Assembly (NCBI GenBank): GCA_001798105.1
Contig: MGRI01000039.1
Location: 4,943 to 13,133, forward strand
From: Deltaproteobacteria bacterium RIFCSPHIGHO2_02_FULL_40_11
GTDB taxonomy: Bacteria > Bdellovibrionota > JACOXK01 > 2-02-FULL-40-11
DNA length: 8,191 nt
Reading direction: 5' to 3'
Part shown: positions 1-6,381 of the stretch, in pieces
How the letters are laid out: each line of letters begins with the position of its first letter
Position numbering within the stretch: position 1 is the first letter of the stretch
Notes under the pieces: generated by a model
Told to the model about the DNA's origin: nothing
Seen by the model: only the letters and a program-made list of their open reading frames with translations
The model's database searches: none
Position numbers and translations under genes: made by a program

Positions 1-1
1 A

Positions 2-124
2 TATTTGGCCCAAATACGAGGTGAAAAGAGCTATCAAAAATTACTCAAGAATTGGGTTACAGAAAAAGTACACTATGAAATGGAATTAGTTTCTTTGGCT
101 AAAAAGAAGAAAACAGGGACATAA
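2..124 (+). CDS. C-terminal end of a probable CopG/BrnA-like (ribbon-helix-helix) antitoxin
   Basis: A reading frame is open from the left edge to a TAA at 122-124, so the 5' part of the gene lies outside the window. The visible 40 residues include the stretch RGEKSYQKLLKNWVTEKV and end in a lysine-rich tail (KKKK). In CopG/BrnA-type antitoxins the last helix commonly reads like '(A/G)xSYQxLLKxWVxEKL', with a Tyr-Gln pair, Leu-Leu and a conserved Trp, and this tail fits that pattern. Such proteins bind DNA as dimers and neutralise a small RelE- or BrnT-like toxin. The partner gene would normally lie just upstream, which cannot be seen here. The stop overlaps the putative start of the downstream phosphotransferase by 2 nt, which suggests one transcript. 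The family call rests on a short C-terminal segment and is only moderately secure; the existence of a coding tail is more certain. Confidence 0.5.
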   Translation, partial: YLAQIRGEKSYQKLLKNWVTEKVHYEMELVSLAKKKKTGT

Positions 125-957
125 TTTTTATACAGCGCTTTGGAAAAATATCTTCAAAAATTTCAGAGAATGTTAAAAATGAATTCCACCTTCAAAGTGA
201 CGGAGTTCTACTTGAGGGTGGAAGTGGGAACGCCCATAGATTTGAGGACATTGTTGTAAAGCAGATATTGAATTCTGAAGAATATAATTGGAGTGCGGAA
301 CTGCTGAATAAAATTCCTACGTCTCCCGAAATTTTAATCGCAAAACCTATTAAATCAATAAGTGGGAACTGGGTTATCGAAAATTGGGCCGCAACTACTT
401 ATATAGAATCAAAACACATAAAGAATAATTGGAAAGATAGATTAACTGCCTCAAGAAAATTTCATGAATTGTTAAAAAGGTTTGCATGGAATGCAAAGCT
501 TCAACCAGAAAGGCATCGGTTTTCTCATGCCGACAGTATCGTGTGGGGCAATAGCCCATTCAAAAATATGTTTTATGGAAATATGGGCGAATACATTAAT
601 AAGATATTTTCTTTTTTTGAGAAGATAAACTGTGAAAATCAAATTATTCACAGTGATCTATGTGGCAATACGCTTTTTACTGAAAACAAAATTCCCGTCA
701 TCATTGATTTTTCACCTGCTTTTAGACCGATTCGTTATGCAGAAGCTATTATCATATGTGATGCCATTGCTTGGGAAGACGCCCCTTTAGAACTTATGGA
801 TATTCTTGATGCTCAGGATAGAGATCAATATATGCTTAGAGCTATAAACTTTAGGCTTATTATCGCCGCCTTAAATGAGCCCAACCGGCCTGGCATATTT
901 AATAGTGAAGTTAAGTGCTTTGAATCGATCTTAAAGAAAATTATTCCAATTGTTTAG
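121..957 (+). CDS. APH/choline-kinase-fold phosphotransferase, non-canonical or lost start codon
   Basis: This is a kinase-like protein resembling the aminoglycoside phosphotransferase superfamily, closest in layout to the TIGR02569-type 'APH-like' proteins of unknown substrate. The frame is open from 103 to the TAG at 955-957. Read from 121 it has 278 residues. A glycine-rich ATP loop (LLEGGSGNAHRFE) and a candidate ATP-binding lysine (IVVK) lie near residues 33-50. A WVIENWAAT segment follows. The Brenner motif HSDLCGN is at about 177-183 (His177, Asp179, Asn183), and the metal-binding IIDFSP at about 194-199 (Asp196). The first in-frame ATG, GTG or TTG is the TTG at 268, which would remove the whole ATP loop and lysine, so it is an unlikely true start. 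The ATA at 121-123 overlaps the upstream TAA exactly where an ATGA start/stop overlap would sit, and AGGG at 115-118 is a weak, very close ribosome site. The gene may use a rare start or may have lost its ATG. The substrate cannot be inferred, and antibiotic resistance should not be assumed. Confidence 0.7.
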   Translation: MIFIQRFGKISSKISENVKNEFHLQSDGVLLEGGSGNAHRFEDIVVKQILNSEEYNWSAELLNKIPTSPEILIAKPIKSISGNWVIENWAATTYIESKHIKNNWKDRLTASRKFHELLKRFAWNAKLQPERHRFSHADSIVWGNSPFKNMFYGNMGEYINKIFSFFEKINCENQIIHSDLCGNTLFTENKIPVIIDFSPAFRPIRYAEAIIICDAIAWEDAPLELMDILDAQDRDQYMLRAINFRLIIAALNEPNRPGIFNSEVKCFESILKKIIPIV

Positions 958-971
958 GCAAAGCTCCTTAC

Positions 972-1000
972 TTGACTTAAAATTGTAACTGAGTTACAAT
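972..1000 (+). promoter_or_regulatory. Sigma-70-type promoter of the toxin-antitoxin-like operon
   Basis: TTGACT (972-977) and TACAAT (995-1000) are separated by exactly 17 bp, each matching the -35 and -10 consensus at five of six positions. Transcription should begin 6-7 nt downstream, at G1006 or A1007, which is the A of the ATG of the first gene. No Shine-Dalgarno sequence can fit in such a transcript, so the first gene is predicted to be translated from a leaderless mRNA. Confidence 0.8.
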
Positions 1001-1006
1001 TTTAAG
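976..1006 (+). promoter_or_regulatory. Perfect 31-bp palindromic operator over the promoter
   Basis: The arm CTTAAAATTGTAACT (976-990) is followed by a single central G (991) and its exact reverse complement (992-1006): 15 of 15 pairs with no mismatch. It starts inside the -35 element, contains the -10 element and ends one base before the ATG at 1007. A dimeric repressor bound here would exclude RNA polymerase. The obvious candidate is the HTH protein encoded by the second gene of the operon, as in autoregulated toxin-antitoxin operons. No U-tract follows, and the position upstream of the gene argues against a terminator. Confidence 0.8.
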
Positions 1007-1309
1007 ATGAGGCGGCCCCCTAAGACCCCAAATTTACTGAGTAAAGTTGGGCATTGTTTAGATCAGGGGAGATATTTAGATACACGGCACGCCAGTTTGC
1101 GACAAAGGCAAAGATGGATTTCGCGGATAGAAGTTCTTTATGTTTTACGAAATGGATTTCATGAACAAAGAAAAGACAAGTTCGATATGGCATTTAAATC
1201 TTGGAATTATGCTGTTCGGGGAAAAACCATCGATAAGAGAGATTTAAGAATTATTGTTTCATTTGATGAAAACAATATGCTTATTATTACGGCCATTGAA
1301 TTAAGTTAA
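1007..1309 (+). CDS. Small DUF4258/MqsR-like protein, probable toxin
   Basis: The product has 100 residues, is basic, and is encoded first in a two-gene operon directly behind the palindromic promoter. The N-terminus (PNLLSKVGHCLDQGRYLDT) resembles the start of MqsR-type mRNA interferases (an R-x-P-x-x-x-LSxV-x-x-L-x-x-G pattern). The centre and end (RHAS, then EVLYVLRNG, then YAVRGKTIDKRDLRIIVSFDE, then IITAIEL) follow the DUF4258 pattern of an alpha-helical start and a C-terminal beta-sheet of the RelE/MqsR kind. Such proteins are typically ribonuclease-like toxins held in check by a DNA-binding antitoxin. Candidate active residues are His28, Arg71 and Lys73, but this is inference. The ATG at 1007 is chosen because upstream bases belong to the operator, the conserved N-terminal pattern begins within a few residues, and no ribosome site is available for any later start. 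The gene order toxin-then-antitoxin is that of mqsRA and higBA. The toxin role is inferred from family resemblance and context, not shown. Confidence 0.7.
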   Translation: MRRPPKTPNLLSKVGHCLDQGRYLDTRHASLRQRQRWISRIEVLYVLRNGFHEQRKDKFDMAFKSWNYAVRGKTIDKRDLRIIVSFDENNMLIITAIELS

Positions 1310-1316
1310 AGGAGGG
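1308..1316 (+). promoter_or_regulatory. Strong Shine-Dalgarno site of the antitoxin-like gene
   Basis: AAAGGAGGG overlaps the stop codon of the upstream gene (1307-1309) and sits about 10 nt before the ATG at 1326. It contrasts with the absence of any ribosome site for the upstream gene and would favour higher translation of the second protein, as expected if that protein is the antitoxin. Confidence 0.75.
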
Positions 1317-1325
1317 TCATTAAAA

Positions 1326-1775
1326 ATGAAAAGAAAAATTCAAAGAGTATTTATTGATTACGGGTTTGGTTTTCCAGTTAAACTTTTAAATACCCCTATG
1401 ATTAAAGTAAGGGAAAAATGGACGCCCGCGATCAATTATAACCGCCTTGCAGAACTCGTTTTAGAAGAACTTTGTTGGAAAGATTCGAAACTGACAGGGA
1501 ATGAAATAAAATTTATTCGTCAATATTTTGAAATGACACTTCAATCTTTTGCAAAGCGTTTTTATGTTACCCATGCAGGCGTCATTAAATGGGAAAAAGC
1601 GAAGATAAAAACAACTGGGATGGCTTGGACAACAGAAAAAGATATTCGTCTTTTTGTATTATCCAATCTAGATGCATCTCCCAAAGAGATTTCTGATCTC
1701 TATGAAAAATTAGAAAATCATCCGTCCAATGCTTCTTTCATGGTGGAATTAGATACAACAAAGATAGCAGCTTGA
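1326..1775 (+). CDS. HTH (XRE/MqsA-like) DNA-binding protein, probable antitoxin and autorepressor
   Basis: The product has 149 residues. Residues 57-90 (LTGNEIKFIRQYFEMTLQ, then FAKRFYVTHAGVIKWEKAK) form a Cro/XRE-type helix-turn-helix with the usual 'LTGxEIxFIR...T...A..F.V....V.KWE' arrangement also found in the C-terminal domain of MqsA. The N-terminal 45 residues look like short beta-strands (FGFPVKLLNTPMIKVRE) and then a helix (YNRLAELVLEEL), plausibly the toxin-binding part. Unlike MqsA there is no CxxC zinc finger, since the only cysteine is Cys50. The C-terminal 45 residues (EKDIRLFVLSNL, then LYEKLENH) appear helical. The gene starts 16 bp after the toxin-like gene and has a strong ribosome site. 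It probably binds the 31-bp palindrome upstream. I know of no gene name for this exact architecture; the antitoxin role is inferred from gene order, the HTH and the operator. Confidence 0.7.
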   Translation: MKRKIQRVFIDYGFGFPVKLLNTPMIKVREKWTPAINYNRLAELVLEELCWKDSKLTGNEIKFIRQYFEMTLQSFAKRFYVTHAGVIKWEKAKIKTTGMAWTTEKDIRLFVLSNLDASPKEISDLYEKLENHPSNASFMVELDTTKIAA

Positions 1776-1780
1776 ACTTA

Positions 1781-1793
1781 CGCTCAGAATGAC
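1781..1793 (-). repeat. Possible fragment of a GTCATTCTGAGCG-type intergenic repeat
   Basis: On the minus strand 1793-1781 reads GTCATTCTGAGCG, the core of a short motif that recurs between genes in many bacterial genomes, often continued by GAAGC. Here it sits in the 30-bp gap between convergent genes, just after the antitoxin-like stop. Only this core matches and there is no second copy in the window, so chance is possible. No terminator-like hairpin with a U-tract is visible in this gap. Confidence 0.3.
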
Positions 1794-1805
1794 AGAACGG
1801 AGCAC

Positions 1806-2879
1806 CTACTTCCCGCGTAGTTCTTCATTCACAACTTCTTCAATGGCTTCCTGCGGGACGTTGCCCACCAAGATTTTTCCATTGATAAAGAGTGTGGGGG
1901 TGGAACGAACGCCGGCTTGATTGCCCTCTTGCATTTCTTTTTGAACTTTTGCAAATTTTTCGCCAGAGTCTAAGCATTGTTTAAATTTTTGAAGATCTAA
2001 CTTTAGTTTTCCGGCATGGTCTTCCAAGTGCGAGCGTTCCAATTGTTTTTGGTTTTTAAACAAGATGTCATGATAAGGCCAAAACTTTCCTTGATCATGC
2101 GCGCATAGCGAAGCTTGGTGTGCCAACGGGGCATTTTTGTGCATGCTTAAAGGATAGGCTTTAAAGGTTAGGCTCACATGTCTTTTATATTTATTTAAAA
2201 CATTATCTAGTTTTTCAATCAGACCGCCACAAAAAGGACATTCAAAATCTGAAAATTCTACAATTTTAACTTTTGCATCTTCCTTTCCTTTTGTCGGGGC
2301 AGGCGTCAGTGAAAGCTCCACGCGTGGGCGTTCGGGTTTTGCTAAATATGTTTTGACGCGCGCTCTTTTTTTCAATTGGTCTACATATTTTTGATAGGCC
2401 TCATTAAAGCGTTCTCTTTCTAAAAAGCTTTGAATACGATCTTTAAATTGGTCTTTTGTCCCTTTCAGATGATCCTTATTTTTTTCATAAAAATCATTGA
2501 TATCTCTTTGTGTCACTTTTTGAGATCTGCGTTTTACTTCTTTATCCATGAGTTCGTTGACAGAAAGTTTGAGTCTGGCGGCTTCTTTTTCTAAAACAAT
2601 TTTCCCAATCATTTCATCGAGTTGGCGTTCTTTTAGGCGATAAATATTATTGCGAAGCTCATACAGATCGGTAGATATTGCTTGCTCGAGTTCCCCTTCG
2701 GTAATGGTTTTTCCATAGACTTCTGCCGCGATCTTTTGGGGATCATCGGGTGTCTCACACGCCTGGCTTGTCGTTTGCGATTCACTTTGTGATTGTCCAG
2801 ATTGCGGCGCCTTCGGGCACGCCGTAAAGGTTAAAAGAGTAGCCAAAATAAAAAGAAAAGAATGTGTGTTTTTCATCAT
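1806..2879 (-). CDS. DsbA-like thiol oxidoreductase lipoprotein with SurA-like N-terminal region
   Basis: The product is a 357-residue exported protein that probably handles disulfides or folding in the periplasm. A signal peptide (MMKNTH, then the hydrophobic FLFILATLLTFTA) ends in a probable lipobox cysteine at residue 21 with Phe at -3, so lipidation is likely but not certain. A polar linker follows. Residues 50-170 resemble the SurA/peptidyl-prolyl isomerase N-terminal chaperone region (AAEVYGKTITEGELEQAI, then VTQRDINDFYEKNK), with no parvulin domain seen. Residues 185-350 are a DsbA-like thioredoxin fold. It has EFSDFECPFC with the CPFC active site at 214-217, AHQASLCAHDQGKFWPYHD, and the cis-Pro loop RSTPTLFINGK at about 326-336. 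Cys259 and Cys302 may form a second disulfide. The ATG at 2879 is chosen over the in-frame ATG at 2888, which lies inside the candidate -10 element; the ATG at 2876 is also possible. The gene is divergent from mfd and convergent with the antitoxin-like gene. Confidence 0.88.
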   Translation of the reverse strand: MMKNTHSFLFILATLLTFTACPKAPQSGQSQSESQTTSQACETPDDPQKIAAEVYGKTITEGELEQAISTDLYELRNNIYRLKERQLDEMIGKIVLEKEAARLKLSVNELMDKEVKRRSQKVTQRDINDFYEKNKDHLKGTKDQFKDRIQSFLERERFNEAYQKYVDQLKKRARVKTYLAKPERPRVELSLTPAPTKGKEDAKVKIVEFSDFECPFCGGLIEKLDNVLNKYKRHVSLTFKAYPLSMHKNAPLAHQASLCAHDQGKFWPYHDILFKNQKQLERSHLEDHAGKLKLDLQKFKQCLDSGEKFAKVQKEMQEGNQAGVRSTPTLFINGKILVGNVPQEAIEEVVNEELRGK

Positions 2880-2886
2880 AAAAACC

Positions 2887-2916
2887 ATTATGATAGAGGG
2901 GCAAAGGCATAGTCAA
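2887..2916 (-). promoter_or_regulatory. Candidate promoter of the oxidoreductase lipoprotein gene
   Basis: On the minus strand TTGACT (2916-2911) is followed after 18 bp by CATAAT (2892-2887). The first purine downstream at a suitable distance is A2879, the A of the chosen ATG, so the transcript would be leaderless; no Shine-Dalgarno sequence is visible for this gene. On the plus strand the overlapping TATGAT (2889-2894) could act as the -10 for mfd, though its -35 region is poor. Confidence 0.55.
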
Positions 2917-2928
2917 TCAAAAATAAGT

Positions 2929-5900
2929 ATGCAGTTTTTTGTAAAGCCTCAATTGAATCCAACGTCAGGGCGATGTATCAGCGGCCTTCAAGGGGCAAGC
3001 TCGGCCTTTTTATTATCCAAACTGCGAAAGTCTCCCAAAAACACATGGCTGGTTTTGGTAGATACCCAAGAAGCTGCCGAAAAACTGTGTTTGGATTTTC
3101 AGTTCTTTTTTGAGGGGGATCCCAATGAAATTTCTGTTTACCCCTTGTGGGATGTCACACCCTTTGATGCCATTTCTCCAAATCCAAATGAAATCATTGG
3201 GCGATTAGAAATCTTTCATGATCTTTTACAAGGCAAAACCCCCATTATTATTTCCACAATAGAAGCGGTTCTTCAAAAATGTATTCCCCAAGAGGTTTTT
3301 TTAAATCACTGCTTTCAAATTCAAAAAGGGCAAGAAGTTGAGCATAACGGGTTGATTCAAAAGCTCATGAATGCCGGGTATGCACGTGTGAATACCGTTG
3401 AAGATGTGGGAACCTTTAGCGTGCGTGGAGGCTTAATCGATATTTATCCTCCCTTAACAAAATCCCCCTTTCGATTGGAGTTTTTAGGCGATGAGGTAGA
3501 AACGATTCGAAAATTTGACCCCGCAACGCAAAGAACGCTTGAAAAAGATATTTTAAGTTTTTCGATTTTGCCTGTGCAAGAAATTTTATTTCATGCCGTA
3601 GAGATCAACCGCACAAAAAATCTTATGAAAACGATCGCAGATGAAGCGGGCATTGAAAAAAGTAAACGAGAACAGGTTTTTGAATCTCTGGACCACGAAA
3701 TTTTAACGCCCGGCGTTGAATTTTGCCTACCCCTTTTTTATGAAGAGGTTTCCACCCTTTTTGATTACCTGCCTGGAACATTTGATGTTTTTTATATGGA
3801 TCGTTCTGAAATTGAACGTCATGCCATCGAGTTTGAAAAAACCTGTCACAGTGCGCATGACAAGGCCCTTCAATCGGGGCATATTGTAAGTCCCGTTTCA
3901 GATTTGTATCTGAGCCCGAAAGAATTTTTCGAAAAAATAGAAACACAAAAATTTATTAACTTTTCGCCCCTTCAAATTGATTCAAACACTTTGCCCACCG
4001 AACACTTTCAAACCGAAACACATGATGATCTTCGGTATCTTTTAGCGCAAAAAAAAATTACAAGTTTAGAAATTTTAAAACCCTTGGTCCAAAAAATAGA
4101 AAATTGGAGAGATCTGGGATTTTCAATTTATTTTTTAGCGCACACCCAGACGCAATTGAAAAGATTCGAAGAACTTTTTCGCCATTACCATTTGAAACTA
4201 AGAAGGGTGGAGTCGTTGCAAACAGCCATTGCCCAAATCGATATCCATTTGTGTTTGGGAGCGATTTCGAAAGGGTTTGTCTTTCACGATGAAAAAATCG
4301 TTTTCCTTGCCGAAGAAGATGTTTTTGGAAAACGGCGGCATTCGAAAGAAACAAAACAGTCTATCAAAGCCCCCTTTTTAACGAGCCTTGCTGAATTAAA
4401 TTTGAATGACCCCATTATTCATGTCGAAAATGGTGTGGGGCGGTATTTGGGATTAGAAAAATTAACCATTGGGGGCTATGAAAGCGATTTTTTATGTATT
4501 GAATACGCGCTACAAGACAAATTGTATTTACCTGTGCACAGACTCAATATGGTGCAACGTTATGTTGGAAGCAATAAAGAAACATTAAGACTCGATCGCC
4601 TGGGGGGCCTGACTTGGCAAAAAACAAAAAAGCGCGTGAAACGTTCCATTGAAGAAATTGCCCATGAACTTTTAGAAATTTATGCGGCCAGAAAACTTCA
4701 AAAGGGGCATGCGTTTCAACCGCCCGATAGTTATTTTCATGAAATGGAAGCCACCTTTCCGTATGAAGAAACCACGGATCAGCTCAAAGCCATTGAAGAT
4801 GTTTTAAAAGACCTGTGTATGGAAAAACCCATGGATCGCCTGGTGTGTGGAGATGTGGGCTATGGCAAGACGGAAGTTGCCATTCGCGCTGCTTTTAAAG
4901 TTGTACAAGATCAAAAACAGGTTGCGATTTTGGCCCCCACAACCCTTTTGGTGGATCAACACCTGCGTGTGTTTCAAAAACGACTTGAAAAATTTCCTGT
5001 CGAAGTTGAAATGCTTTCCAGGTTTCGAAGCAAAAAAGAACAAAAGGTCATTCTGGAAAAAGTGAAGAAAGGCGACATTGATATTGTGGTGGGAACCCAT
5101 CGCCTCTTATCCAACGATGTTTCATTTCGAGACGTGGGGCTTTTAATTATCGATGAAGAACAACGGTTTGGTGTAAAGCACAAAGAAAAAATAAAAAAAA
5201 TGAAAAAAACAATTGATGTTCTAACGCTTTCTGCTACCCCCATTCCCAGAACTTTGCACATGGCATTTTTAGGCATTCGAGACATTAGTATTATGAATAC
5301 CCCCCCGCAAGATCGCCTGAGCATTCGAACCCATACGATTCATTTTGATGAACAAACCATTCGCGATGCGATTCTCAAAGAAATTCGGAGAGGGGGGCAG
5401 GTCTTTTTTGTCCATAATAAAGTAAAAACCATTGCAAAACTTACCGAGAGACTTCAAAAAATGGTGCCTGAAGCTAAATTTCAATTTGCACATGGGCAAA
5501 TGCCAGAATCTCAAATTGAAAAAGCGATGCTTCGATTTATCAATAAAGAATTTAATGTCTTGGTATGTACCACCATTATTGGAAGTGGCATTGATATTTC
5601 TTCGGCCAATACCATTTTGATCGATCGTGCGGATCAGTTTGGGTTGGCGCAATTGTATCAACTTCGCGGGCGGGTGGGCAGATCTCAAGAAAGAGCGTAC
5701 GCCTATTTAATTATTCCCGAAGAAAAAAAGTTATCTCAAGATGCCAAAAAAAGACTTCAAGTGATTCAAGGGGCACAAGAGCTGGGGGCTGGATTTAAAG
5801 TGGCAAGTCACGATTTAGAAATTCGAGGTGGAGGAAATATTTTAGGCAAGGACCAGTCTGGAGAAATTGAAGCGATTGGATTTGAAATGTATTCAGAGCT

Positions 5901-6381
5901 TTTAGAAGAAACGGTGGAAGCACTGAAAGGAAATCAAAAACTCAAAGACATTGAACCTGAAATTAATTTAAGATTTCCAGCTTTTATTCCAGAAGATTAT
6001 ATGCCAGATCCCAGAGATAAACTTACGTTTTACAGGCATCTTTCCATGCTTCAGTCTGAAGACGAGCTTCAAGAAATTGAATCTGAAATGCAAGACCGGT
6101 TTGGAAGGCTTCCAGAGCCTGTGTACAACCTCTTTGATGTGATGGCGATTAAATTTTTTCTAAAAAAATTGCGTGTTCAAGCCATTGATTTTGGAAATCA
6201 AAAAGCAGTTTTTACGTTTGCCGAAGATACCCCCGTATCTCCAGATGTGATTATTGACTATGTTCAAAAAAAACCTACGAAATATCAAATTCGGCAAAAC
6301 AATCGATTTATTGTGTACATGTCGAGCTGGAAAGAGATCTTGCCTTTTGTGCGTGATTTTGTGGATAACCATCTGAAGTGA
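2929..6381 (+). CDS. mfd: Transcription-repair coupling factor Mfd
   Basis: Mfd is an ATP-driven DNA translocase that removes RNA polymerase stalled at lesions and recruits UvrA. The product has 1150 residues, close to the usual proteobacterial length of about 1150. The N-terminal third is the UvrB-like module (YPLWDVTPFDAISPNPNEI, then FSVRGGLIDIYPP). The CarD-like RNA polymerase-interaction domain is at about 490-550 (DPIIHVENGVGRYLGLEKL). The translocase motor follows: Walker A GDVGYGKT 641-648 with Lys647, DEEQ box 742-745, TLSATPIPRTL 766-776 and QLRGRVGR 911-918. The segment SHDLEIRGGGNILGKDQSG comes next, and the C-terminal regulatory TRCF domain begins at about 1009 (EPEINLRFPAFIPEDYMPDP). 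All motor motifs are intact. The ATG at 2929 is preferred because the frame's earlier ATGs, at 2890 and inside the divergent gene, overlap promoter elements. The ribosome site is weak for both 2929 and 2890. The last 4 nt overlap the next gene. Confidence 0.97.
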   Translation: MQFFVKPQLNPTSGRCISGLQGASSAFLLSKLRKSPKNTWLVLVDTQEAAEKLCLDFQFFFEGDPNEISVYPLWDVTPFDAISPNPNEIIGRLEIFHDLLQGKTPIIISTIEAVLQKCIPQEVFLNHCFQIQKGQEVEHNGLIQKLMNAGYARVNTVEDVGTFSVRGGLIDIYPPLTKSPFRLEFLGDEVETIRKFDPATQRTLEKDILSFSILPVQEILFHAVEINRTKNLMKTIADEAGIEKSKREQVFESLDHEILTPGVEFCLPLFYEEVSTLFDYLPGTFDVFYMDRSEIERHAIEFEKTCHSAHDKALQSGHIVSPVSDLYLSPKEFFEKIETQKFINFSPLQIDSNTLPTEHFQTETHDDLRYLLAQKKITSLEILKPLVQKIENWRDLGFSIYFLAHTQTQLKRFEELFRHYHLKLRRVESLQTAIAQIDIHLCLGAISKGFVFHDEKIVFLAEEDVFGKRRHSKETKQSIKAPFLTSLAELNLNDPIIHVENGVGRYLGLEKLTIGGYESDFLCIEYALQDKLYLPVHRLNMVQRYVGSNKETLRLDRLGGLTWQKTKKRVKRSIEEIAHELLEIYAARKLQKGHAFQPPDSYFHEMEATFPYEETTDQLKAIEDVLKDLCMEKPMDRLVCGDVGYGKTEVAIRAAFKVVQDQKQVAILAPTTLLVDQHLRVFQKRLEKFPVEVEMLSRFRSKKEQKVILEKVKKGDIDIVVGTHRLLSNDVSFRDVGLLIIDEEQRFGVKHKEKIKKMKKTIDVLTLSATPIPRTLHMAFLGIRDISIMNTPPQDRLSIRTHTIHFDEQTIRDAILKEIRRGGQVFFVHNKVKTIAKLTERLQKMVPEAKFQFAHGQMPESQIEKAMLRFINKEFNVLVCTTIIGSGIDISSANTILIDRADQFGLAQLYQLRGRVGRSQERAYAYLIIPEEKKLSQDAKKRLQVIQGAQELGAGFKVASHDLEIRGGGNILGKDQSGEIEAIGFEMYSELLEETVEALKGNQKLKDIEPEINLRFPAFIPEDYMPDPRDKLTFYRHLSMLQSEDELQEIESEMQDRFGRLPEPVYNLFDVMAIKFFLKKLRVQAIDFGNQKAVFTFAEDTPVSPDVIIDYVQKKPTKYQIRQNNRFIVYMSSWKEILPFVRDFVDNHLK

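Noticed and set aside
121..957. Calling the kinase an antibiotic-resistance gene
   Set aside because: Only the general kinase fold motifs are seen; APH-fold proteins act on many substrates, and this subgroup has no known drug substrate that I can support.
976..1006. Rho-independent terminator of the kinase gene
   Set aside because: The palindrome is AT-rich with a single-base centre and no U-tract, and it coincides with an excellent promoter, so an operator is the better reading.
5300..5397. Runs of C and G (7 C near 5300, 6 G near 5392) and a 9-A run near 4049 in mfd as phase-variation tracts
   Set aside because: The runs are short, the frame is intact and phase variation of mfd is not expected; they look like codon-use effects.
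3623..5688. Several antisense open frames of about 100-140 codons inside mfd
   Set aside because: They lie entirely inside an intact, strongly conserved gene and their translations have no domain-like features.
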